Assembly: GCA_902609095.1 (NCBI GenBank)
Contig: CACLQQ010000002.1
Location: 1 to 64,000 of the forward strand
Reading direction: 5' to 3'
From: an uncultured Bacteroidota bacterium
GTDB taxonomy: Bacteria > Bacteroidota > Bacteroidia > Chitinophagales > Saprospiraceae
DNA: 64,000 nt
The notes beneath the pieces are model-generated. The model did no database searches and was not told where the DNA came from. It was given only the letters and a program-made list of their open reading frames with translations. Below, piece by piece: positions 53,379-63,964 of the stretch; position 1 is the stretch's first letter, and every line of letters begins with the position of its first letter. The translations under genes were made by a program, and so were the position numbers.

Positions 53379-54701
53379 ATGAAATACTTATTCACCTTAG
53401 GCTTTATTATAAGCTTACCACTTCTAAGTTATAGCCAATCAAATATACATGAGGCCATCGATCAGTATGCACAAGAAATCAATGATCAGGTCATAGAATG
53501 GCGTAGAGACTTCCATCAGTATCCAGAGCTATCCAATAGGGAGTTCAAGACCGCTGAAAAAATTGCTAATCATCTAAATCAAATAGGTTTAGATGTAGAA
53601 ACTGGCATAGCTATAACAGGAGTTGTTGGATTATTAGACACCGGCAAACCAGGACCTACCATAGGGCTTAGAGCAGATATCGATGCACTACCTGTAACAG
53701 AGCAAACAGCAATTCCATTCGCCTCACAAGCGAGATCTACCTACTTAGGTCAAGATATAGGCGTCATGCATGCCTGTGGACATAATATCCATGTCGCTAT
53801 GCTATTAGGTACAATAGAAATATTAGTAAGCATGAAAGATCAGCTCAAAGGCAAGATTGAATTTGTCTTCCAGCCTGCTGAAGAAGGTGCTCCTCCAGGA
53901 GAAGAAGGTGGTGCTAAACTCATGGTCAAAGAAGGCCTCATAGAAAAGTATGGTATCGAGGTCATGTTTGGTCAGCATACTAACTCAACTACACCAGTTG
54001 GACATATCAATTACAAACTGGGCGGTATCATGGCAGCGGCAGATAGATTTGTCATCAAGGTAAAAGGTAAACAATCACATGGTTCTCAAACCTGGGTAGG
54101 AATAGATCCCGTAACAGCAGCAGCTCAGATTATTCAAGGATTAAACAATATTGTAGCCAGACAAACAGCACTTACCAAAGAAGCTGCTGTTATCAGTGTA
54201 GGAAAGATATCAGGAGGACAACGAAACAACATCATCCCAGAAGAAGTAGAGCTAATAGGAACCATCAGAACACTGGATGTTGAAATGCAAGACATCATCC
54301 ATGAGAAGATTCATAAAACTGCTACTTCGATAGCTGAAATCTCTGGTGCTACATCAGAGGTAAGCATTGATAGATATGCGCCAGTTACATTCAATAATTT
54401 AGATCTGACTCGTAAGATGATTGGCTCTCTGTATGCTGCAGCAGGTGAAGACAATGTACATGTGATACCAGCTGTCACAGGAGCAGAGGATTTCTCATTG
54501 TTCGCAGAAACGATTCCTTCATTCTATTTCTTTACTGGAGGACAGGATCCAGAAGCTCCTGCTGATCAGGTATTCCCACATCATACTTCAGACTTTTTTA
54601 TCAATGAGCGTGGATTACTTACAGAAGTAAAAGCCATGAGCTACCTGGCAATGGGATTACTTATTAGCAGACTTAAATTGACAGATGCAAATGTTGTCTA
54701 A
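53379..54701 (+). CDS. M20D-type amidohydrolase with signal peptide
   Basis: WRRDFHQYPELSNREFKTAEKI, GLRADIDALPVTE, GVMHACGHNIHVAMLLG, FVFQPAEEG, TGAEDFSLFAE. Confidence 0.95.
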   Translation: MKYLFTLGFIISLPLLSYSQSNIHEAIDQYAQEINDQVIEWRRDFHQYPELSNREFKTAEKIANHLNQIGLDVETGIAITGVVGLLDTGKPGPTIGLRADIDALPVTEQTAIPFASQARSTYLGQDIGVMHACGHNIHVAMLLGTIEILVSMKDQLKGKIEFVFQPAEEGAPPGEEGGAKLMVKEGLIEKYGIEVMFGQHTNSTTPVGHINYKLGGIMAAADRFVIKVKGKQSHGSQTWVGIDPVTAAAQIIQGLNNIVARQTALTKEAAVISVGKISGGQRNNIIPEEVELIGTIRTLDVEMQDIIHEKIHKTATSIAEISGATSEVSIDRYAPVTFNNLDLTRKMIGSLYAAAGEDNVHVIPAVTGAEDFSLFAETIPSFYFFTGGQDPEAPADQVFPHHTSDFFINERGLLTEVKAMSYLAMGLLISRLKLTDANVV

Positions 54702-55455
54702 TAAAATCTTTAATGATAAAATTGTTTTGGTCACTGGTGGATCAAGAGGCATAGGGGCTGCTATATCCAGAACTTTTGATCAGTTAGGAGCACAACTGCT
54801 CATTGTATATAGATCTAATGAAGCTAAAGCGCTAAGCTTCTTAGAAGAATTAAAAGGCGATCATCAAATCTATCAAAGCGACATCAGTGATCCCCTACAA
54901 GTAGAGAAGTTGATTGACAATATCCATCAAGAGTTCGGAGGAATAGACATATGTATCAATAATGCGGGTATAGGATATCATCATCCCATCGATCAAGTCA
55001 GCTACCAAAAATGGCAATATAGCTGGCAAGAGATTATGTATGTAAATCTAATTGGCCCTTCCAATGTGTGCTACCGAGTAGCACAAGTCATGATTGATCA
55101 GGGACATGGTAAAATCATTAATGTATCAAGTAGAGGGGCGTTCCGAGGTGAGCCAATGATGCCAGCCTACGGTGCCTCTAAGGCTGGACTCAACTCTATG
55201 ACTCAGTCCTTAGCTTTTGCATTATCAAAATACAATATTTTCGTTGGAGCCGTGGCACCAGGCTTTGTAGAGACTGATATGTCTAAACCTCGATTACGAG
55301 GAGATGTTGGGGCAGCCATAAAAAATCAGAGCCCCATGAATAGAGTGGCTCAGCCAGAAGAAGTGGCTCAAGCCGTATTGCTCATGGCACAGTCCAATCA
55401 GTGGATGACAGGAAGTATATTTGATGTAAATGGCGCTTCCTATTTCAGAACATAA
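54685..55455 (+). CDS. SDR-family oxidoreductase
   Basis: VLVTGGSRGIGAAIS, INNAGIGYHHP, YGASKAGLNSMTQSLA; overlaps upstream ORF by 17 nt. Confidence 0.95.
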   Translation: MQMLSNKIFNDKIVLVTGGSRGIGAAISRTFDQLGAQLLIVYRSNEAKALSFLEELKGDHQIYQSDISDPLQVEKLIDNIHQEFGGIDICINNAGIGYHHPIDQVSYQKWQYSWQEIMYVNLIGPSNVCYRVAQVMIDQGHGKIINVSSRGAFRGEPMMPAYGASKAGLNSMTQSLAFALSKYNIFVGAVAPGFVETDMSKPRLRGDVGAAIKNQSPMNRVAQPEEVAQAVLLMAQSNQWMTGSIFDVNGASYFRT

Positions 55456-55473
55456 ATTGCAAATGAAATAATC

Positions 55474-56025
55474 ATGACAAGAGAAGAAGCACGAACCATG
55501 TTGACTGAGATGACTGAAGGATACTCACTCCTCCGACATGCCAGAACAGTTGAGCTGGTGATGGAAGGATTGGGAAAGCATTTTGGTGAAGATCCCGATA
55601 AGTTTGCCATAACAGGCTTGCTTCATGACGCCGACTATGAAAAACACCCCGAGCAACATCCTCAGGTCATTGTAGACAAACTAAATGACCTAGGCGAACC
55701 GGAGATAGCACATGCAGTAGCAGGCCATTATACCCACTGGAGAGTGGCAAGGGAGACTCTACTGGACAAGTGTATCGTAGCTGCTGATGAAATCACAGGA
55801 TTTATAGTGGCCTCGGCACTGATCAGACCTACTAAAATAGAAGGGATAAAGGTCAAATCTGTTATGAAGAAATTCAAGACAGCCACCTTTGCCGCATCCG
55901 TAGATCGGCAGGAGTGTCAGAAAGGTGCCGAGATGATCGGATGGGAACTAAGAGAACTCATTGAGTTTATCATTCCTATATTACAGGAGCATAAAGAGGA
56001 GCTGCAGCTATCTGCTGACTCTTAA
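55474..56025 (+). CDS. HD-domain (HDIG-type) hydrolase
   Basis: RHARTVELVM, ITGLLHDADYEKHPEQH, HAVAGHYTHW. Confidence 0.9.
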   Translation: MTREEARTMLTEMTEGYSLLRHARTVELVMEGLGKHFGEDPDKFAITGLLHDADYEKHPEQHPQVIVDKLNDLGEPEIAHAVAGHYTHWRVARETLLDKCIVAADEITGFIVASALIRPTKIEGIKVKSVMKKFKTATFAASVDRQECQKGAEMIGWELRELIEFIIPILQEHKEELQLSADS

Positions 56026-56052
56026 AGAATTATTATAAGTAAATTAATCATA

Positions 56053-56541
56053 ATGAAGAGATTTCATGTATATCTTAGAGTCAAGGATCTACAAGAAAAT
56101 ATCAAATTCTACAATGCACTGTTCGCCACAGAAGCGAATGTTCTTAAGCCAGATTATGCAAAGTGGATGCTATATGATCCTTAGGTGAATTTTGCAATAT
56201 CGTTATCAGATGTGTCTTATACCTGCATAGAACACCTTGGTATCCAAACTGAAAGCTCTGAAGAGCTCAATCAGGTATATCAGAATATGGAACGGGCTGA
56301 AGGAAAAATCTTAGTAGAGGGAAAAACAACTTATTGCTATGCTAAGAGCAAGAAATCTTGGATTGCAGATCCTCAAGGGATAGAGTGGAAGGCGTTTTAT
56401 ACTCATGGTGAATCAACAGTATATGGAGAAGGTCGTACAACTAAAGCTGCTCCAGATGTCATGTTACAATGGCCAGAAAATGAAAAATCCAATCAATCCA
56501 CAATGCTTGAACTTCCTACCATCAAAGGTGGCTGCTGTTAA
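56053..56541 (+). pseudogene. ArsI/CadI-family VOC protein with one internal TAG
   Basis: MKRFHVYLRVKDLQENIKFYNALF...AKWMLYDP[TAG 56182-56184]VNFAISLSD...HLGIQTESSEEL...TTYCYAKSKKSWIADPQGIEWKAFYTHGESTVYGEG...KGGCC*; one continuous frame. Confidence 0.8.
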
Positions 56542-56553
56542 GAATATCTGAAT

Positions 56554-57117
56554 ATGTCCAACCCAAAAATCAATATTAAAAAAACTGAAGTGTTATCAGA
56601 TAATTGGTATACTTTCAAAAAAATAACCTACGACTATCAGAAAGAGTTTGGAGAGCTCGGAACCCATTACAGAGAAGCTTATGAAAGAGGGAATGGTGCA
56701 ACCATATTGCTCTATAATAAACAGCACGGAACTGTAATCCTGACTCGACAATTTAGATTGTCAACTTGTGTCAATGGCAACAGCACCGGTATGCTTATCA
56801 AATCATGTACTGGCTTGCTCGGTTTAGATAATCCGGAGGACTGCATAAAGATAGAAACTGAAGAAGAGACGGGTTATAAAATTGAAGAAGTAAAAAAGGT
56901 TTTTGAAGCCTACATGTCGTCCGGATCAGTTACGGAGATCCTTTATTTCTTTGTGGCTCAATATAATAATCGCATGAAAATTAGTGCAGGAGGAGACTTA
57001 ACTGAACAACAAGAAAATATAGAAGTATCAGAGCTTCCATTTGACAAGGCCTATGACATGATCTCGACGGGAGAAATCAAATATGGTAAAACCATCATAC
57101 TGCTCCAAAATACTTAA
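56554..57117 (+). CDS. Nudix hydrolase (NudK/GDP-mannose pyrophosphatase-like), Nudix box altered
   Basis: TGLLGLDNPEDCIKIETEEETGYKIEEVKKVFEAYMSSGSVTEILYFFVAQY. Confidence 0.8.
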   Translation: MSNPKINIKKTEVLSDNWYTFKKITYDYQKEFGELGTHYREAYERGNGATILLYNKQHGTVILTRQFRLSTCVNGNSTGMLIKSCTGLLGLDNPEDCIKIETEEETGYKIEEVKKVFEAYMSSGSVTEILYFFVAQYNNRMKISAGGDLTEQQENIEVSELPFDKAYDMISTGEIKYGKTIILLQNT

Positions 57118-57145
57118 ATCAATCAATTAATAAAGTAATCAAAGT

Positions 57146-58408
57146 ATGAGTGAACGAAAACGACTTCCATGGTATTTTTTAGGTCTCTTAATCTTAGCTG
57201 GAGAGTCGGTATTCATTCTACCCTTTGTGCTATCTCGAGTGTTCCGTCCCACGGTTTTAGATGCGTTCAACCTAAATAATGTTGAGTTAGGACTTTGCTT
57301 TTCGGTATACGGTATAGTGGCTTTGCTCTCTTATCTACTTGGCGGGCCAATCGCTGATAAGTTTGCTCCCCGAAAGTTAATTGCCGTAGCACTCTGGACC
57401 ACCGCATTAGGAGGCATAGTATATGGTACTTTTCCTGAGTACAGCACCTTAAAGGTCCTCTATGGTTGGTGGGGCTTCACAACAATCTTTCTCTCCTGGG
57501 CTCCGATGATTAAGGCTACCAGAGTTTGGGGAGGCACGGCATCACAGGGTAAGGCCTTTGGATTCTTAGATGGTGGGAGGGGCTTAGTGAGTGCCATCTT
57601 TGCCACTACGGGAGTTATTGTATTCTCACTTTTCCTAACTACCACAGTTGCAAAAGCGACCACCACTGATAATCAACAAGCATTCAAATATGTTATCTGG
57701 GTATCTTCAGTGATAGTAGCCATGGTTGGTGTTTTGGTGTGGTTCTTTTTGAAAATGGATAAAGAAATAGAAAAAGAAATCAGCATTGAGCGCATCAGTA
57801 CCCATCAGATAAAAGAGGTTTTTGGCCTCACTTCTGTTAGACTATTGATGCTCATTATATTATGTGGCTATGTTGGTTATAAAGTAACGGATGTATTCTC
57901 ATTATATGCACAAGACGTATTGTACTATGATCAAATCGAATCGGCACAAGTAGGTACGTTCCTATTGTATATGCGGCCAGTGATCGGAGTGGCTATAGGA
58001 TTTATAGCAGATCGTACCCAAACAACTTATTGGTTGATGAATGGCTTCTTCATTTTGCTTGCCGGCTGCACCTTGATAGCTTCAGGAGTAGTAACAGATT
58101 CTCTTCCATTGCTCTTCTTCCTATCCATAATCATAGTATCGACGGGTGTCAATGCCGTAAGATGTTTATATTTCTCAGTGATGGAAAAAGGTAATATTCC
58201 ACTTGTTTTAACTGGAACAGCAGTTGGTATGATCTCGATAGTAGGTTATACTCCCGATATATTTGCCGGCCCTATGATGGGATATCTACTGGACCGATCT
58301 CCTGGTATATTAGGACACCAACATGTGTTCATGATGCTTGCTGTGTTTTCATTGATTGGAGGATTGTCTGCACGGCGATACTATAGGCTATACGGTAATA
58401 ACAAATAA
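57146..58408 (+). CDS. MFS transporter
   Basis: 420 aa, about 12 TM segments; LGGPIADKFAPRKLIAVALWTTALGGIVYG, GFIADRTQTTYWLMNG. Confidence 0.9.
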   Translation: MSERKRLPWYFLGLLILAGESVFILPFVLSRVFRPTVLDAFNLNNVELGLCFSVYGIVALLSYLLGGPIADKFAPRKLIAVALWTTALGGIVYGTFPEYSTLKVLYGWWGFTTIFLSWAPMIKATRVWGGTASQGKAFGFLDGGRGLVSAIFATTGVIVFSLFLTTTVAKATTTDNQQAFKYVIWVSSVIVAMVGVLVWFFLKMDKEIEKEISIERISTHQIKEVFGLTSVRLLMLIILCGYVGYKVTDVFSLYAQDVLYYDQIESAQVGTFLLYMRPVIGVAIGFIADRTQTTYWLMNGFFILLAGCTLIASGVVTDSLPLLFFLSIIIVSTGVNAVRCLYFSVMEKGNIPLVLTGTAVGMISIVGYTPDIFAGPMMGYLLDRSPGILGHQHVFMMLAVFSLIGGLSARRYYRLYGNNK

Positions 58409-58465
58409 GTAATCAGAACAACTATTTGATCTGATATCGTTTTCCATGAGCTAAAACCTCTCCAA

Positions 58466-59221
58466 ATGATTTATGCGATCAGGGTCATATTCTTTCTATT
58501 GCTGGCTAATAACATGAGTGCGCAATCCGATATTTATCTGAATGCTGCTTTCAACTTAATTCATGCCATCGCTCAGGGAGAACCATATGAAATTCATTTG
58601 GATCAATTGAAGGACTCTAGTGTAGAAGAATTAGAAGAAGAGTTAGATTCTGATGATAAGAAATATGCCTTTCGGATCAACGTCTATAACGCTTTTATCC
58701 AGATAGAGCTCAGGAGAGAACCAAGCTTGTACGATGAGCGGAACAAGTTCTTCAATCGAGAAGTCATTAATGTGGGAGGACGTAAGCTTAGCTTCAGCAA
58801 TTTAGAACAGGGGATCATCAGAAGATCAGAATGGCTTATAGGATTAGGATACCTGAAGAATCCATTCCCCAACAGCTTTAAGAAACGAATGAGACCTAAG
58901 AAATCCGAATGGAGGATTCACTTTGCTCTAAACTTTGGAGCTAAAAGCTGTCCTCCTGTAGCTGTATATGATTACAAAAGACTCGATGAGCAACTACAAC
59001 TGGCTACGGAACGATACATCCCAAATTATACTCGATTTGACGAGTCTAACAATAAGGTAATCACTACACCTCTATTTTCATGGTTTAGAGGAGATTTTGG
59101 AGGCAACAAAGGAGTAAAAAAGATATTAAACGAACTTCAATTAATTCATTCTACAGATGTCAAGCTCAGCTTTAACTCCTATGACTGGAGTCTATATATG
59201 GATAATTTCATTGAATTATAA
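58466..59221 (+). CDS. DUF547 domain protein
   Basis: FRINVYNAFIQIELRREP, SFSNLEQGIIRRSEW, RIHFALNFGAKSCPPVAVYD. Confidence 0.85.
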   Translation: MIYAIRVIFFLLLANNMSAQSDIYLNAAFNLIHAIAQGEPYEIHLDQLKDSSVEELEEELDSDDKKYAFRINVYNAFIQIELRREPSLYDERNKFFNREVINVGGRKLSFSNLEQGIIRRSEWLIGLGYLKNPFPNSFKKRMRPKKSEWRIHFALNFGAKSCPPVAVYDYKRLDEQLQLATERYIPNYTRFDESNNKVITTPLFSWFRGDFGGNKGVKKILNELQLIHSTDVKLSFNSYDWSLYMDNFIEL

Positions 59222-59313
59222 CCATCGCATATAGATTGGAAAATTCTCTGTAATACGGATTTTACTAAAACGTCTGCCAATACATTCTTGATGCATAGGC
59301 TTAGCTTTAAGCT

Positions 59314-60663
59314 GTGTTTAAGATATATGATAGATATAAGGAGGATTTCAGAGCTAATACTAAGCTCGCCGTTCCCATCATCCTTGGACAATTAGGGCAG
59401 ATCGCAACGAATCTGGCTGATAACCTTATGGTGGCTAAACTTGGTCCAGCCAATCTGGCGGCCGTATCCCTGAGTGTCGCGATATTCATCATATTCGCCA
59501 TAGTCGGCTTAGGCATATCTTTTTCTCTGCCACCTCTGTTGGCAGAAGCTCATGCTGCTAAGAAATACAACAGGATCAGCAGATATTTTAAGCATAGTCT
59601 ATTCATTAATCTAAGCTATGCTTTGATAAGCCTAACTGGAATGCTATTGCTTATTCCAATGCTTAAGTGTATGGGGCAAGAACAAGATGTGATTGCTTTG
59701 GCAAAGCCATACATGAGAATCTGTGCCTTTTCGATGATTCCTATGATGATCTTCCAGACTTTCAGGTGCTATTCTGATGGAATGTCAGAAACCCTACCTC
59801 CTATGATTGCTATGATTATCGGTAATGTTCTGAATATTGGACTCAACTATGTCTTAATCTTTGGCAAGTTTGGATTTCCAGAACTAAGCATCTCAGGTGC
59901 TGCGCTGGGTACACTGATTGCCAGATTTGCCATGTTCTTTATTTTGGTAGGTCTACTGATAAAGTGGAAGGATCTGTGGACTTATATTACCAGAATAAAC
60001 TTCAAACAAAATCAGAAACTGATCATCCAGAAAATGCTCAGCATCTCTATTCCCATTTCTCTTCAACTTTTATTTGAAGTGTCTGCTGTTGCTGGTGTAG
60101 CTATTATTATGGGAATATTAGGAAAAGAAGAGCAAGCCGGTCATCAAATATCCATTAACATAGCCTCCATACCTTTTCTCATATGCTCTGGTCTCAGCAT
60201 GGCTGCTGCAGTGAGAGTAGGGAATCAACTTGGCCTCAAAAGTCGAGATGGAATGCATCGAGCTGGTATGTCGAGTTTCATACAGGTCTTATTCTTAATG
60301 ATTACGGTTGGAGCGATTATATTTCTATTAAGACATATCCTGCCTACTTTTTATTTAGATGATCCAGAGGTTATATCTATCGCCTCTACCCTACTCATCT
60401 ATGCTGCAATCTTTCAGATACCAGATGGCCTACAGGTTGTGACTCTCGGTGCATTGCGAGGTGCTCAAGATGTCTATATTCCAACCCTAATCACATTTAT
60501 AGCCTATTGGATCGTTGGAATTCCTATTGGATGTTTGTTATCATTTTACTGGAATCTCGGACCAGAAGGACTTTGGATAGGACTCGTTTTTGGGTTCTTA
60601 GTATCTTCTGTCCTATTACAGTTCCGATTTAGGTTTATCCTCAAGGATCGTTTGGCGATTTAA
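59314..60663 (+). CDS. MATE-family efflux transporter
   Basis: VPIILGQLGQIATNLADNLMVAKLGPANLAAVSLS; ISIPISLQLLFEVSAVAGVAIIMG; LRGAQDVYIPTLITFIAYWIVGIPIG. Confidence 0.95.
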   Translation: MFKIYDRYKEDFRANTKLAVPIILGQLGQIATNLADNLMVAKLGPANLAAVSLSVAIFIIFAIVGLGISFSLPPLLAEAHAAKKYNRISRYFKHSLFINLSYALISLTGMLLLIPMLKCMGQEQDVIALAKPYMRICAFSMIPMMIFQTFRCYSDGMSETLPPMIAMIIGNVLNIGLNYVLIFGKFGFPELSISGAALGTLIARFAMFFILVGLLIKWKDLWTYITRINFKQNQKLIIQKMLSISIPISLQLLFEVSAVAGVAIIMGILGKEEQAGHQISINIASIPFLICSGLSMAAAVRVGNQLGLKSRDGMHRAGMSSFIQVLFLMITVGAIIFLLRHILPTFYLDDPEVISIASTLLIYAAIFQIPDGLQVVTLGALRGAQDVYIPTLITFIAYWIVGIPIGCLLSFYWNLGPEGLWIGLVFGFLVSSVLLQFRFRFILKDRLAI

Positions 60664-60739
60664 GCTAGTTACTTTAATCAAATTGCGTGAGCTAATAGCA
60701 GGATTACTCTGGTTTGTGAATTCTATAAAAACATGGACC

Positions 60740-62078
60740 TTATGGCATCTCAATAATGTTTAAGCTCGTGTCCTGGTTCATAACAAACTGATCTATGACT
60801 ATATCAGCATAGTCATAGATTGAGACATGGTAGCTCCCTGATTTAAACTCCATGACGTATAGGTCACCGTAACAACCGATCTCTATACCATCGGTAGTAA
60901 ATACATACTCGGCATTACTGATTATAATAGGGAAAAGCGTCAAGTTCCCAAACTCATCGAATGGGTCGGACCACATCTCATTAGTGTAAATATCAGAACC
61001 CGTAAGTGTTAAGAGGAATGCCTCAAGATCTACCTTCTCCTGTTTAGAGATTATAAGGATTTCTCCACTACCTTCGCGGCCTCCTCGTAGTCTATTGTCA
61101 AGGTTTGTATTCCAATTCACTATTTCAATATCATCGTAGTAGTCTATCACCTCTCTGAGCATAGTCATACTTGCATCATGCATCATAGCTCCATTGATAA
61201 CTCCTTGTGGATCTACTTAGTCTTTAAGGTTTAGAGCTCGGGTAACAATGATATTTTATGCCTTGGGCATTGGCAAATACTACAACTACTCCATTATTAT
61301 CACTATCAGGATCTATATCGAACTCTGGGGCTCTATAACAACCTTGGCAGCCAGCTCCTCCGTTATTTGAGTTAGTTAGAAACAATATCTTTCCAGCATT
61401 CTTTGTATCGGTAAAATTGGGAAAATCATTATTCATATTATTTACTCCTGCCCTACCTGTATCAAACCTGGAGTCATTAGACTGAATACTTCTGACAAAT
61501 TGCTCCAAGGACCCTTGGAACCTTGCTTCTGCAATAGATGCATCTCTTTACACCACTTCAAATAAGCTGGAGTCATAATCATTAGCCATCATCCTGTTTA
61601 ACAGACTGTCAATTCGAGGATGACCTTACTCTACTGAGAATCCCATCTCAATGTGATCTTTTATCGGTTGAGTAGTCTGATCCTCTAATAAGGAAGCTCG
61701 CTCATCCCAGAAAAATTTAGTCTCTTCGCCAAATCTCGAATTCACCAATCTCATAAAGTGCCTCCCCATAATACCATTCACGCTAGTACTTACAACTGCC
61801 TTATCACTATATCAAAATTCTTGCCGATTGCAACTCGAACATGATGTGGTATAATCAATAGATAATGCTTTATCATAAAATAGAACTGGTCCTAATATTG
61901 AACCTGCATAAGTAGTTTGATTGTCAATAGGAGTGTTATCCTGATCGATTTAGTAAGGTACATTCTGATTAGAGTAAGAAAAGAGATTATCTAAGTCGAC
62001 AGAGAATGACAGCAAAACAAGTACTGTCAAAAGGGCAAAAAGTTTATTTCTATGCTTAGAGGGATACTCGTTTTTCAT
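60740..62078 (-). pseudogene. Diheme cytochrome-c peroxidase (MauG-like) with stops/frameshifts and both CxxCH motifs altered
   Basis: Minus strand: MKNEYPSKHRNKLFALLTVLVLLSF ... TTSCSSCNRQEF*YSDKAV ... GRHFMRLVNSRFGEETKFFWDERA ... GAGCQGCYRAPEFDID ... MMHDASMTMLREVIDYYDDI ... NTNLDNRL ... EKVDLEAFLLTLTG. Confidence 0.8.
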
Positions 62079-62135
62079 TCTTACAGGAATTGCTAACCAG
62101 TTGTATACCCTATTAAACAAAAAAATTATTTTATC

Positions 62136-62509
62136 CTATCCACAAAGAAGAGATGAGAATCTAAGCTTATTCATATAAACTAAATACAAGGACATAGCCA
62201 ATCCCACAGCCGCCTCTCCAATACCTGCCATATCATGTAATACATGAAATATGAATGCATTTAACAGCATAGTAACTACAAAAGTCAATGCCAATGGCAC
62301 ATATTTATTGAGACGGATGCTAAGCCAAATATAATGTCCCAAATCCCTATAATGGACATGAATCCTGATGTGAAATAAATTCCCATGCAAGTTCCGCCAA
62401 AACTAGGAATATCGGGCATCGGTAGAAAGTCTAAGAATTTGTTGATTCCAAAAATGTGCATCATTAACCCCAGGAGTAGACGCACTCCCATAGTTAATTT
62501 GCCAGACAT
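62136..62509 (-). pseudogene. DoxX-like membrane protein split by one frameshift
   Basis: 62509-frame MSGKLTMGVRLLLGLMMHIFGINKFLDFLPMP...IIGIWDIIFGLAS continues in the ORF 62136-62390 frame as RLNKYVPLALTFVVTMLLNAFIFHVLHD. Confidence 0.75.
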
Positions 62510-62635
62510 AGTTCAGGATGATAATGATTAGTACCATAAGATGGTGAATAAGCCGATCATAATTGCATCAGAAATGATTTCATTGAAATCACAGTTGTAA
62601 TTATGACAGTTTAAGAATCCTGTGATCTGCCTTCT

Positions 62636-63964
62636 TTAGAATAGCAAAGCATACATACCCAAGAAAGTAATAGCACCCGTTATGAACCCTAGTGCGGCTA
62701 ACCAAGTAACATTCTTAAGATACCAGATGAAGTCTATCCGCTCCATTCCCATGGCAGCTACGCCCGCAGCTGATCCAATAATCAGCATACTTCCTCCTGT
62801 GCCAGCGGAGTAAGCTATAAAATGCCAGAGTTTAGCATCAATGACATCTGTATACATACCCATAGAAGCAGCTACCAATGGAACATTATCTATGATTGCT
62901 GAGAACACCCCGAGTAAGATAATCACTAAATCTTGTGATGGCACAGAAGCGTCTAACCAAGCTGCCAGCTTGTTCAATACTCCTAATGATTCCAAAGATG
63001 CTACGGCCATCAAAATACCTAAGAAGAATAAAATACTGGACATTTCTATTCTTGATAAGGCGGTATGAGCACTATAAAGATGCTTACGTTCATCCTCGAA
63101 GTCCTCTTCTGGATGAATATATTCTGATACTAACCATACAATTCCTAAGGCTAACATCATACCCAGATAAGGAGGCATATGAGTTATACTCTTAAAAATA
63201 GGAACTGAAATAAGACCACCAATTCCAACGAATAACATGGTTTGGCTACTTAAGACTTCTCGCTTCGCAGTTTCAGATGGGTCTACTTCTGCCAACTGAA
63301 TATTGCCTTGAAATGGTTTAGTCATAGAGGCGATGAACGTAGGAACCGCAAAGCATACTAGTGATGGAATGACAAGATGGGTGATCAGACCTATAGTTGA
63401 TACTCGCTCGCCAATCCATAACATCGTTGTGGTAACATCACCTATAGGGGACCAAGCTCCACCCGCATTAGCAGCAATAACACCCATAGAAACAAACCAT
63501 AGGCGTTCCATCTTGTCTGGAACTAATCTTCTCAACAATGAAACCAATACTATCGTAGATGCTAAATTATCAAGCGTCGCAGATAAGAAGAAGGCCAATA
63601 TACAGATCAGCCAGAGCATCTTTTTCTTGCTGTTGGTAGTAATCTTATTGGTAATTACCGAGAATCCTTTGTGTAGATCAATCAATTCCACGATCGTCAT
63701 GGCTCCTATAAGGAACACCAGGATTTCAGCGGTTTTACCTATGTGGTGAAGGAGTATATCTCCTACTCCTTTGTAATAGTCCTCTCCCCCATGACCAACT
63801 GCGTGCCCATGATGATCGACAATATCTAAGTGTCCAACTGAAATAAACGCCCAACATAAGGCGCCCATCATAAGGGCCGGAACGGTTTTGTCTAATTTGA
63901 GTGGATGCTCAAAGACAATAATTAGATATCCGAGAATGAAACAAATGATTACTCCTGCTACCAT
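62636..63964 (-). CDS. nhaD: NhaD-type Na+/H+ antiporter
   Basis: 442 aa, multi-TM; FLIGAMTIVELIDLHKGFSVI, FFLSATLDNLASTIVLVSLLRRL, NAGGAWSPIGDVTTTMLWIG, SAIIDNVPLVAASMGMY. Confidence 0.9.
   Translation of the reverse strand: MVAGVIICFILGYLIIVFEHPLKLDKTVPALMMGALCWAFISVGHLDIVDHHGHAVGHGGEDYYKGVGDILLHHIGKTAEILVFLIGAMTIVELIDLHKGFSVITNKITTNSKKKMLWLICILAFFLSATLDNLASTIVLVSLLRRLVPDKMERLWFVSMGVIAANAGGAWSPIGDVTTTMLWIGERVSTIGLITHLVIPSLVCFAVPTFIASMTKPFQGNIQLAEVDPSETAKREVLSSQTMLFVGIGGLISVPIFKSITHMPPYLGMMLALGIVWLVSEYIHPEEDFEDERKHLYSAHTALSRIEMSSILFFLGILMAVASLESLGVLNKLAAWLDASVPSQDLVIILLGVFSAIIDNVPLVAASMGMYTDVIDAKLWHFIAYSAGTGGSMLIIGSAAGVAAMGMERIDFIWYLKNVTWLAALGFITGAITFLGMYALLF

Noticed and set aside
62841-63749. 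Plus-strand ORFs within nhaD
   Set aside because: Antisense to a continuous NhaD coding region.
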